Below, in pieces: positions 33,106 through 41,485 of a stretch of 44,578 nt of DNA. A program made the position numbers and the translations under genes. Positions within the stretch are counted from its first letter, which is position 1, and the number at the start of each line of letters is the position of its first letter. The notes beneath the pieces are model-generated. The model was not told where the DNA came from and ran no database searches. It saw only the letters and a program-made list of their open reading frames with translations. The DNA is taken from positions 1-44,578 of the forward strand of contig CAVFVJ010000012.1 in the NCBI GenBank assembly GCA_963626085.1, given 5' to 3'. Origin of the DNA: Colivivens sp963626085. Its GTDB lineage: Bacteria > Bacteroidota > Bacteroidia > Bacteroidales > Bacteroidaceae.

Positions 33106-34650
33106 ATGGAAGTAGTACTGATAAAAATAGCACAAGTGATAGCTGCCTTCAGCTTACTCATAGTGTTGCATGAAGGCGGACATTTTCTGTGCGCCAAGTT
33201 GTTCAAGATAAGAGTAGAGAAGTTCTACCTCTTCTTCGACTTTCCTATAGTAGTTCCACGACCACAATTCGCTTTCTTGACATACAGAAAGGGCAAATGG
33301 TCCATACTGAAATACACCAAGATTAGAGAACTGAATCCTGGAAACAAGAGCAAGGACCCCGACTATACCATCAGTGCCTTCTCCGTGGTGCTCATAAACA
33401 AGGGACGAGTCGGGTTCTGCAAGTGGGAACACGACCTGGAGAAGATACAAGAAGAGGAGATGAAACAACCCACCTACGCCACAGAATACGGAATCGGATG
33501 GTTGCCGTTGGGAGGTTACGTGAACATAACTGGTATGATTGACGAATCGAAACAACAGCTCTCCTCCGAACCGAAGACATGGGAATTCCGCACCAAACCA
33601 GCATGGCAACGGCTGATTGTGATGCTCGGTGGCATCATCATGAACTTCATCACTGCCTTCATCATCTACATGGGCGTGCTCTATACGTGGGGCGAGAACT
33701 ACGTGAAACCTACGGACATCACCTACGGAATGAAGTTCAACGAGGTGGCGCAGTCACAGGGGTTCCATGATGGGGACATCATCGTCAAGACCGACGGTGT
33801 GGATGTCAAGACATGGGATTTGAATGTACTGAGGGACATTTCCAACTCCAGTGAGGTAACGGTACTGAGAGACGGTAAGGAAGTCACTATAAGTATGCCG
33901 CAGGACATGAACATGCTGGAAATGGTACAAAGCACCCCACCCTATGCGGACTTGCTCATTCCACTCGACATCGACAGTATCGTGGATGGCTCACCAGCTG
34001 ACAAGATTGGTCTGAAACCGCACGACGTGATAAACGAGATAAATGGGGAGAATATCAGTAGCTACAATGACGTTATTTACTTCATAGCGTCACTGAAAGG
34101 GGCTCTCGATGACAACTCCACTGCAGCTGACAGCATGAGGCAGCGTACGGTGACGCTCGTGGTGAACGGCAGTGACACCCTATGTACCATGCTCACGCCT
34201 GGGTTCACACTCGGATTCCAAAACAAGATGCCCGACTACAAGATAACCAACAGGCAATACGGATTGTTGGAGAGCATCCCTGCAGGTATCGCATCAGGAT
34301 GGGACAAGCTGACCAGTTACGTCAATGACTTGAAATACATCTTCACCTCACAGGGCGCAAAGAGCGTGTCGGGTGTCATCGGCATAACCAATATCTTCCC
34401 AGAGACATGGAACTGGCAGAAATTCTGGCTATTGACAGCCCTCCTCTCCATTGCCCTCGGAGTGATGAACGTTCTGCCGATACCAGCTCTTGACGGTGGA
34501 CATGCCGTGTTCGCCATATATGAGATTATCACCCGTCGCAAACCAAGCGATAAGGTGTTGGAGCGTGCGCAGTATATCGGGTTCATGTTCATCATCGCAT
34601 TACTGATATTCGCCACATGGAACGACATAACCAGGCTGCTAGGCCTCTGA
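33106..34650 (+). CDS. rseP: RseP-type site-2 protease (M50 family)
   Basis: This is a membrane zinc protease that cuts membrane-embedded substrates such as anti-sigma factors. The 514 residues have HEGGH at 22-26 (zinc ligands) in the first helix, a PDZ pair in the periplasm (about 210-345: SQGFHDGDIIVKTDGVDV and GSPADKIGLKPHDVINEINGENI), and ALDGGHAVF (third zinc ligand) in the C-terminal membrane region. It is longer than E. coli RseP (450 residues), mainly because of about 70 extra residues after the first helix. It starts 10 bp after dxr. Confidence 0.93.
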   Translation: MEVVLIKIAQVIAAFSLLIVLHEGGHFLCAKLFKIRVEKFYLFFDFPIVVPRPQFAFLTYRKGKWSILKYTKIRELNPGNKSKDPDYTISAFSVVLINKGRVGFCKWEHDLEKIQEEEMKQPTYATEYGIGWLPLGGYVNITGMIDESKQQLSSEPKTWEFRTKPAWQRLIVMLGGIIMNFITAFIIYMGVLYTWGENYVKPTDITYGMKFNEVAQSQGFHDGDIIVKTDGVDVKTWDLNVLRDISNSSEVTVLRDGKEVTISMPQDMNMLEMVQSTPPYADLLIPLDIDSIVDGSPADKIGLKPHDVINEINGENISSYNDVIYFIASLKGALDDNSTAADSMRQRTVTLVVNGSDTLCTMLTPGFTLGFQNKMPDYKITNRQYGLLESIPAGIASGWDKLTSYVNDLKYIFTSQGAKSVSGVIGITNIFPETWNWQKFWLLTALLSIALGVMNVLPIPALDGGHAVFAIYEIITRRKPSDKVLERAQYIGFMFIIALLIFATWNDITRLLGL

Positions 34651-34678
34651 CGGAGAAAGCATCGAAAAACGGACACGT

Positions 34679-35293
34679 ATGAAGATACTTGCAGTAGGCA
34701 TGAACTATGCCGAACACAATAAAGAGTTACACAACACGTTATTACTCAAAGAGCCTGTAATCTTCTCGAAGCCGGAGTCTGCACTCGTCAAGAATGGGAA
34801 ACCGTTCTTCATACCTGACTTCGACGGACGGTTCGACTACGAGACCGAAATCGTCGTCAGGATATGCCACTTAGGAAAGAACATCGCGGAACGGTTCGCA
34901 CACCGATACTACGACGCAATGACTGTCGGCATAGACTTCACGGCACGAGACCTACAAACACGGCTTAGGGAACAAGGACTACCCTGGGAGATATGCAAGG
35001 GGTTCGACGGGTCGGCTGTCATCGGAGATTTCATAAACAAAGAAGAGCTGCCGCCTGTAGACCAACTGCATTTCAGTCTGGACATTGACGGAACAACGGT
35101 ACAGCAAGGCTGTTCTGGGGACATGATTCACTCTGTAGACCAGATAATAGCATACGCCAGCCAGTTCTTCACACTCAAGACAGGCGACCTCATCTACACG
35201 GGTACACCAGTGGGAGTGGGACCTGTGCACGAGAACCAACGACTTGAGGGATACCTTGAGGGCAGGAAGGTTTTGGACTGCAAAGTAAAATGA
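34679..35293 (+). CDS. Fumarylacetoacetate hydrolase family protein
   Basis: The 204-residue cytoplasmic enzyme has a single FAH fold. Landmarks are GMNYAEHNKEL, PVIFSKPESALV, the metal-binding E55 and E57 in DYETEIVV, TVGIDFTARDLQ, KGFDGSAVIGDF and TGDLIYTGTPVGVGPV. Short members of this type act as acylpyruvate hydrolases or oxaloacetate decarboxylases; the exact substrate cannot be decided. It lies between rseP and porU, and its stop overlaps the porU start by 4 bp, so it is cotranscribed with the secretion gene without obvious functional link. Confidence 0.88.
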   Translation: MKILAVGMNYAEHNKELHNTLLLKEPVIFSKPESALVKNGKPFFIPDFDGRFDYETEIVVRICHLGKNIAERFAHRYYDAMTVGIDFTARDLQTRLREQGLPWEICKGFDGSAVIGDFINKEELPPVDQLHFSLDIDGTTVQQGCSGDMIHSVDQIIAYASQFFTLKTGDLIYTGTPVGVGPVHENQRLEGYLEGRKVLDCKVK

Positions 35294-38200
35294 CAATGAC
35301 AAGACGAATACTCACATTAGCGGCAGCCATCATCATGACATTGAGCATCTGTGCCCAAAGCAGTCATGCAGACCGCTATGCCGACCATTCACTACTTGCG
35401 TCGGGCAGATGGGTAAAGATACGCGTAAGCGGTGAGGGCGTGTATCAGATTACCAGAAGCCAACTGACGCGGATGGGGTTCACCAATCCTGATAAGGTGT
35501 GCCTCTACGGCTACAATATGCCCATACTGCCAGAGACTGAACTGGAAAGCATGAGCGACGACATGACAGAGATTCCGCTCTGTCGCCGTAGTGACGGTTC
35601 ACTGCTCTTCTACTCCTTAGGAACAGTCAGGTGGAGCAGGAAGAGCTATTATTCGTCTGACTTCAACCACACCAACAATCCCTACTCGCTATACATCTAT
35701 TACTTCCTTACCGAGAAAGAAGAGGGAGACCCTGCGGAGATGGCTGTAGAAACATCCACATCAGCATCCCACAACGTCACGTCCACCTTCCCGGAACATG
35801 CACTGATTGAGAAGGACGAGGTGAGCCTGCTTAGGTCTGGCCGCCACTTCTACGAGAACTACAATTACGCCAATGGAAACAAGAAGCGTTATACTCTGTC
35901 CACCCCAGGCATAGCTGATTCCGAAGTACTGCTAACTGTGGCTTTTGTAGGTGGAGGCAGTGCATCCACTCTGACCATCACCGCAGACGACACCACATTC
36001 AGCAACCTGTCACTTCGTAGTCTGGTGGAATACGAATACGGGTATGAAGGAAAGAAGTCGGTCACGTGGAACAAGGAACTCACAGAGACATCCACCATCA
36101 CCCTCACACACAACAGACCATCGGGTACAGCCGGCTACCTCAACTACATACAGGCTTGTTATACACGCTTGCTCGACATGACGGGTGTAAACTATCTGGC
36201 GTTCCGCCCCATGTACAAGGATGCGACACAGTTTGAGATAAGTGGGGCTAACGTAAACACACGAGTGTGGAGAGTAACCACCCCAGAAACCACATGTGAG
36301 ATGAAAGGAAGTCTCAGCGGCTCCACTTACACCGTAACGACTGATGCAGACAGCAAGCTCAACGAATATGTGGCAGTGGATGTGACAGCCTCATACCCCA
36401 GTCCTGAGATTGTAGGGGCGATAGGCAACCAAGACCTGCATGCGCTGGCGGATATCGACTACGTGATTATCATCCCCACCAGTGGGACACTACAGGAGCA
36501 GGCACAGCGTTTGGCTGATGCACACACGGCAAAGAACAGCATGAGGTGTGTGGTAGTTAGGGCTGACGAGATATACAACGAATTCTCGTCCGGCACTCCC
36601 GATGCCACAGCATACAGACGTTTCCTAAAGATGCTCTACGACAAGGCTGAGACAGTGAACGATATGCCTAAGAACGTGTGTCTGTTCGGTGACGGTGTAT
36701 GGGACAACCGTATGGTCACCTCATCCATGTCAAAGAATGACCCCGACGACTACCTGTTGTGCTACGAGTCGGACAACTCGCTGAGCCAGACCGACAGTTA
36801 CGTCCTTGAAGAGTACTACACCCTACTTGCCGACGGCAAGGGAGTGTCGCCTCTCAAGGAAACACCCGATTGCGGTATAGGACGCATCACGGTGACCACC
36901 GCAGAACAGGCGAAGACGGTTGTCAACAAGCTCATATCATACATCAACAACGAGCATACAGGCTCGTGGAAGAACACTGTCTGTATGATGGCAGACGACG
37001 GCAACGCCAACGTGCACATGCAGGATGCAGAAGCAGTATCCGCTGTGATAGAACAAAACAGTCCCAGCTACAGACTGAGGAAAATATACTGGGATACGTA
37101 CAAGAGAGAGGAGAGCGGAGCCGGACATTCATACTCAAACGCTCGGAACGACATAATACAGCAGATGGAGAAAGGTGCGCTCATCATGAACTACACGGGA
37201 CACGGCTCCTCATATATCTTGTCGCACGAGCAGGTAATCAAGAGGGCGGACTTCGAGTCGTGGGACTCGCCCAACATCCCACTGTGGTTCTTCGCTGCCT
37301 GCGACGTGACACCGTTCGACATGAACGAGGAGAACTTCGGCAAGACAGCACTGCTGAACGAAAACGGAGCGGCTGTGGGAACCATCGGCACCACCCGTGC
37401 GGTCTACTCGTCACAGAACAGGCGAATCAACCTGGCGTTCATGAAGCAGGTGCTGGCAACAGACACCGAAGGACGGCAGTACACCATCGGAGAGGCACTG
37501 GCGTTGGCAAAGGCGGACATCGTGAACAGCAGTTCATCATACTCAAAGCGTGACTCTATCAACAAGTGCCATTTCGTACTTATCGGAGACCCTGCCATCT
37601 CACTCGCCATCCCCACGTACAAGGTCACGATAGACAGTTTCAACAACAAGTCCATACCCACTGAAGCCATTGACACGATTGGAGCCGGAGCTGTGGTCAG
37701 CGTAAGCGGACACATCGAGGACGAGGACGGCAATGTGGTTCCTAAGTTCAAAGGTACAGTTTCACCAGTTGTGTTCGACAGTAAGGAACTTATCACTTGT
37801 CTGAACAATGCTGGTGAAGACATCACTCCATACACGTTCTATGACCGCACAAGGAAGTTGTATGAGGGACGCGACTCAGTGAGAAGCGGATACTTCTCTT
37901 TCACCTTCCCTATGCCGCTCGACATCAATTACTCCGACGAGACTGGACTCATAAACATGTATGCAGTCAACTCAGACAACACTATAGAAGCTAACGGCAG
38001 TTTCACCGACTTTGCCATTGGAGGCACAGACCCAGACATGCCAGACGACACCAACGGTCCGGCGCTGACCATAACGCTCAACGGTGTGGAGTTCACCAAC
38101 AGGAACGAGGACGGAACGGTAGATGAGGACATCGAGCTTACAGCGGCAGTACCTATGCACAAGACTCCGTTCTTCACCGGACTGATAGAGGACGAGAACG

Positions 38201-38748
38201 GAATCAATATCACAGGCAGCGGCATCGGTCACGACATCACGCTGGTGGCCGACAACGAGGAGTCCATGACCTATAATCTGAATAATGTCTTCGAATATTC
38301 CACAGGTTCATGGGCACAAGGTACAGTCAGTTACAGTCTGCCCGAACTGGAATCAGGTCTGCATACACTCCTTTTTAGGGCATGGGACATACTGAACAAC
38401 CCATCGAGCATGACCCTTCTGTTCAACGTGCAGGAAGGTCTTAAGCCCAACATCCTTGACTTCCAAATTAAAGGACCTGTCAATGGGGTACTGACACTGA
38501 TTATAGAGAACGACAGGCCACAGTCTGTTCTCGATGTCGATGTCAAGATATACGACATGTCAGGCAGGCAAGTATGCCATTTAGGCGAGACCAGTTCAAG
38601 CAACACAAGCTATTATACGTTCACTTGCAACCTCAACGCCAAGGGCGGTCACTTGCCCCCAGGTGTCTACATCTGCAAGGCAAGTATCGCAACTGCAGAC
38701 GGAGCGTCAGCATCCAAATCCCAAAAGTTCCTTGTCAGAGCACAATAA
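35290..38748 (+). CDS. porU: Type IX secretion system sortase PorU
   Basis: PorU is the outer-surface C25-family cysteine protease that cuts the sorting domain from T9SS cargo and links the cargo to lipopolysaccharide. The 1152 residues have a signal peptide, the PorU N-terminal domain (SGRWVKIRVSGEGVYQITRSQL), and a gingipain-like peptidase domain with catalytic His638 (NYTGHGS) and Cys671 (FAACDVTPFD). A C-terminal Ig-like tail (IYDMSGRQVCHL, PPGVYICKA, SQKFLV) resembles the sorting domain itself. porV follows on the same strand after 87 bp. Confidence 0.95.
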   Translation: MTMTRRILTLAAAIIMTLSICAQSSHADRYADHSLLASGRWVKIRVSGEGVYQITRSQLTRMGFTNPDKVCLYGYNMPILPETELESMSDDMTEIPLCRRSDGSLLFYSLGTVRWSRKSYYSSDFNHTNNPYSLYIYYFLTEKEEGDPAEMAVETSTSASHNVTSTFPEHALIEKDEVSLLRSGRHFYENYNYANGNKKRYTLSTPGIADSEVLLTVAFVGGGSASTLTITADDTTFSNLSLRSLVEYEYGYEGKKSVTWNKELTETSTITLTHNRPSGTAGYLNYIQACYTRLLDMTGVNYLAFRPMYKDATQFEISGANVNTRVWRVTTPETTCEMKGSLSGSTYTVTTDADSKLNEYVAVDVTASYPSPEIVGAIGNQDLHALADIDYVIIIPTSGTLQEQAQRLADAHTAKNSMRCVVVRADEIYNEFSSGTPDATAYRRFLKMLYDKAETVNDMPKNVCLFGDGVWDNRMVTSSMSKNDPDDYLLCYESDNSLSQTDSYVLEEYYTLLADGKGVSPLKETPDCGIGRITVTTAEQAKTVVNKLISYINNEHTGSWKNTVCMMADDGNANVHMQDAEAVSAVIEQNSPSYRLRKIYWDTYKREESGAGHSYSNARNDIIQQMEKGALIMNYTGHGSSYILSHEQVIKRADFESWDSPNIPLWFFAACDVTPFDMNEENFGKTALLNENGAAVGTIGTTRAVYSSQNRRINLAFMKQVLATDTEGRQYTIGEALALAKADIVNSSSSYSKRDSINKCHFVLIGDPAISLAIPTYKVTIDSFNNKSIPTEAIDTIGAGAVVSVSGHIEDEDGNVVPKFKGTVSPVVFDSKELITCLNNAGEDITPYTFYDRTRKLYEGRDSVRSGYFSFTFPMPLDINYSDETGLINMYAVNSDNTIEANGSFTDFAIGGTDPDMPDDTNGPALTITLNGVEFTNRNEDGTVDEDIELTAAVPMHKTPFFTGLIEDENGINITGSGIGHDITLVADNEESMTYNLNNVFEYSTGSWAQGTVSYSLPELESGLHTLLFRAWDILNNPSSMTLLFNVQEGLKPNILDFQIKGPVNGVLTLIIENDRPQSVLDVDVKIYDMSGRQVCHLGETSSSNTSYYTFTCNLNAKGGHLPPGVYICKASIATADGASASKSQKFLVRAQ

Positions 38749-38835
38749 AACGACTGAATCTGAGTTATTAATACATGGGCAGTCCACCTATGGGGTGTCT
38801 CCGCACCAAGTACAATCAAAGCATCACACACAAAT

Positions 38836-40026
38836 ATGATAAAGAAGACACTAATAACGTTCTGTATTGCGCAAGTGGCGTTCAGCACAAGTTCACAGGC
38901 ACAAGACGTGAAGCAACAGTTCAACCCAGTTTACTATGGAGTGACATCCTTAGCCATCGCCCCTGACGCCCGTGGTGGAGCCATGGGTAATGTGGGTGCA
39001 GCTACAGATCCAGACGTCAACTCACAGTACTGGAATCCAGCCAAGTATCCGTTCACCATCAGTCGCGCTGGAGTGTCAATCAACTACACTCCGTGGTTGC
39101 GGCAGATTGTGAGCGACATCGACCTTGCCAACGTGACAGGCTACTACCGTATAGGCAACTATGATGCGCTCAGCGGGTCGCTCCGCTATTTCTCTCTGGG
39201 CGAAGTCATTGACGTGAGCAACGGAGTCACGGTAAAGCCCTTCGAGATGGCACTTGATGTCGCCTACTCACGTATGCTGTCGGAGACATTCTCCGCAGCT
39301 GTAGCTCTGCGCTACATCCATTCGAGCATGGGACAGACAGACGACCTCACCCCCGGTTCCGCCTTTGCCGCAGACCTTGCCATGTACCACAACGGATACA
39401 TCAACCTCGGTAACAGGGAGTGCCAGTTGGGCTGGGGACTGAACATAAACAACATAGGAAGCAAGATTTCTTACGACGAAGGCAACACCAGCGAGTTCCT
39501 GCCGACCAACCTACGTTTGGGACTCTCCCTGATGGTGCCGATAGACGAGTACAACACCTTCAGTGTGAGCGTGGATGCGAACAAGTACCTCGTCCCTACC
39601 CGCCCCACAATGGAACAGTACATCAACGAGACTGGTGCAGACGAACAAGACTACTCTGGCTACACCAGCTGGCTCATGGACCAGGGATACTATAACATAT
39701 CACCCATATCCGGAATCTTCAAGTCGTTCAACGACGCTCCAGGCGGATTCAAGGAAGAATTGCAGGAAATCGAATGGGGCATCGGTGCTGAGTACTCATA
39801 CAACAACCAATTCTTCCTGCGTGCCGGATACCATTACCAAAACCCCAATAAGGGCAATCTGAAATACTTCACACTCGGAGCAGGATTCAAGATGAACATC
39901 TTCTCCATCGATGCGGGCTACATTATCTCATCTGCACAGACCAATCCGCTCGACCAGACACTGCGTTTTTCCCTTGCCTTCGACATGGACGGAATTGGTG
40001 ACTTGTTGGGAAAGAAAAGACGCTGA
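38836..40026 (+). CDS. porV: Type IX secretion system outer-membrane protein PorV
   Basis: PorV (LptO) is the 14-stranded barrel that collects cargo from the T9SS translocon and delivers it to PorU. The 396 residues have a signal peptide (ITFCIAQVAFSTSSQAQ), the family start FNPVYYGVTSLAIAPDARGGAMGNVGAATDPDVNSQYWNPAKYPF, split over alternating barrel strands, and end in an aromatic-rich last strand (TLRFSLAFDMDG). Pairing with porU is the classic arrangement. ispF follows after 45 bp. Confidence 0.95.
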   Translation: MIKKTLITFCIAQVAFSTSSQAQDVKQQFNPVYYGVTSLAIAPDARGGAMGNVGAATDPDVNSQYWNPAKYPFTISRAGVSINYTPWLRQIVSDIDLANVTGYYRIGNYDALSGSLRYFSLGEVIDVSNGVTVKPFEMALDVAYSRMLSETFSAAVALRYIHSSMGQTDDLTPGSAFAADLAMYHNGYINLGNRECQLGWGLNINNIGSKISYDEGNTSEFLPTNLRLGLSLMVPIDEYNTFSVSVDANKYLVPTRPTMEQYINETGADEQDYSGYTSWLMDQGYYNISPISGIFKSFNDAPGGFKEELQEIEWGIGAEYSYNNQFFLRAGYHYQNPNKGNLKYFTLGAGFKMNIFSIDAGYIISSAQTNPLDQTLRFSLAFDMDGIGDLLGKKRR

Positions 40027-40071
40027 GACCTATATTACACCTAATATATATAATATACTTGAAAGCATTTT

Positions 40072-40569
40072 ATGGAAAGAGCCTTTAAGTTAAGAGTCGG
40101 CATGGGCTATGATGTCCATCAGTTGGTAGAAGGCCGTGACCTATGGCTTGGAGGGATTAGGATTGAGCACAGTAAAGGCTTACTTGGTCACAGCGACGCA
40201 GACGTACTGATACATGCAATCTGTGATGCGTTGCTAGGTGCCGCCAACATGAGGGACATCGGCTATCATTTTCCTCCAAAGAAAGGGAATGAGTACGAGA
40301 ATATCGACAGTAAGATACTGCTCCACCGTACTATTGAGATTATCGCATCCAAGGGATATGCCGTTTGCAACATTGACGCTACCGTTTGCGCAGAACGTCC
40401 CAAAATCAATCCACACATCCCAGAGATGCAGAAGGTACTGGCTGAGTGTATGGGTATCGACACTGACGACATAAGCATCAAGGCAACGACCACTGAGAAA
40501 CTGGGATTCACTGGACGTGAAGAAGGCATGAGCGCATATGCAGTGGCTCTCATCGAGAAGTCACGCTGA
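40072..40569 (+). CDS. ispF: 2-C-methyl-D-erythritol 2,4-cyclodiphosphate synthase
   Basis: The enzyme closes the cyclodiphosphate in the non-mevalonate pathway. The 165 residues show the metal-binding D14 and H16 (GYDVHQL), H48 in GHSDADVLIHAICDALLGA, FPP in the flexible loop and the ATTTEKLGFTGREEGMSAYAVALI end. It lies directly after porV, as in other Bacteroidales, and converges on the MORN-repeat gene 30 bp away. Confidence 0.97.
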   Translation: MERAFKLRVGMGYDVHQLVEGRDLWLGGIRIEHSKGLLGHSDADVLIHAICDALLGAANMRDIGYHFPPKKGNEYENIDSKILLHRTIEIIASKGYAVCNIDATVCAERPKINPHIPEMQKVLAECMGIDTDDISIKATTTEKLGFTGREEGMSAYAVALIEKSR

Positions 40570-40599
40570 CACCCCATGCGGCACACCGTCACGAAGCAA

Positions 40600-41259
40600 T
40601 TACTCCTCGTCCGACAGCCCGTCCCAGTACTGAATCGTCACATTGTTGTTCGCCTGTTTGAACAGAGCACCATATCCAAACTGTTTATTGTCCTTGTATT
40701 TCCCATAATAGAAATCGCCATTGGTATAGAAATACAAGCCATATCCCTCACGTTTGTTGTTTGAGGACTCTCCCACATACCTGTCTCCATTGGAATAAGT
40801 CAATATGAGGAAACGGTTCTTCTCACGCATCTCTGTGGAAGGATTATATTTCTGATTGTCTTTCATTATATACACAGGATAGCCCGTATGCAAGTCGTAC
40901 GCCACATAATGGTCGTTGGTTCCGACCTTAGCTATTTCCTGTCCTTTCTTAATGCCAAACGCCAAATCGCCGTTGCGGTAAAGCCCGTACACCTCACCAT
41001 CCATGTCAGTAAAGAAAGAGCCAAACCCATAGATATTGCCCTGAGGAGACAACTGACCGAAATACTGGCCGTACAACGACTTCACCACACCTGACACGAA
41101 GCCCGACACCTGGTCTATAAAAGCAGCCTCGTATTCAATCGGTATGTTCGGGTACTTGTCCAACTTCACGAACTGAGCATGGGAGTCCAGTGACCAACCG
41201 AACGACAACAGGACCACAGCCAAGCTCACAACAATCTTTTTCATAGATATATTCTTCAC
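40600..41259 (-). CDS. Exported MORN-repeat-like protein
   Basis: The 219-residue protein has a signal peptide (MKKIVVSLAVVLLSFGWSLDSHAQ; an ATG five codons upstream is also possible). The C-terminal half has MORN-like repeats: LTYSNGDRYVGESSNNKREGYGLYFYTNGDFYYGKYKDNKQFGYGALF, with an earlier degenerate one (GEVYGLYRNGDLAFG). MORN repeats commonly bind lipid or protein; no enzyme motif is seen. It is monocistronic with its own promoter. Confidence 0.8.
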   Translation of the reverse strand: MKNISMKKIVVSLAVVLLSFGWSLDSHAQFVKLDKYPNIPIEYEAAFIDQVSGFVSGVVKSLYGQYFGQLSPQGNIYGFGSFFTDMDGEVYGLYRNGDLAFGIKKGQEIAKVGTNDHYVAYDLHTGYPVYIMKDNQKYNPSTEMREKNRFLILTYSNGDRYVGESSNNKREGYGLYFYTNGDFYYGKYKDNKQFGYGALFKQANNNVTIQYWDGLSDEE

Positions 41260-41279
41260 ATTGTTCTTGTTTCGACATG

Positions 41280-41287
41280 CAAAAATA
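41280..41287 (-). promoter_or_regulatory. -7 box of the MORN-repeat gene
   Basis: On the minus strand TATTTTTG matches TAnnTTTG 20 bp before the first possible ATG. Confidence 0.55.
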
Positions 41288-41363
41288 CAGATAAATACTG
41301 ACTCTTGGCGTTTATCTCCGCTAAAAGTGGAGAGACTAATGATAATTTTGCTTAAATGGGACG

Positions 41364-41391
41364 TTTGCCATTAAACTAATTCATAAATTTG
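41364..41391 (+). promoter_or_regulatory. Promoter of the outer-membrane barrel gene
   Basis: TTTG (41364-41367), 16 bp, then TAAATTTG (41384-41391). The spacing is a little short. The leader to the ATG would be about 90 bases. An alternative TAATTTTG lies at about 41343. Confidence 0.55.
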
Positions 41392-41485
41392 TACTCCAAT
41401 ACGAGGACACCTACAAAAGACTAGTGTCGATATGAATCCAGAATCTTAACAAAATAGTTATAAACAAATAGACAAGCGAAAAACG

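Noticed and set aside
38765..38815. GGTG-TCTCCG-CACC hairpin between porU and porV
   Set aside because: The stem is 4 bp and there is no T tract; not enough to call an attenuator or terminator.
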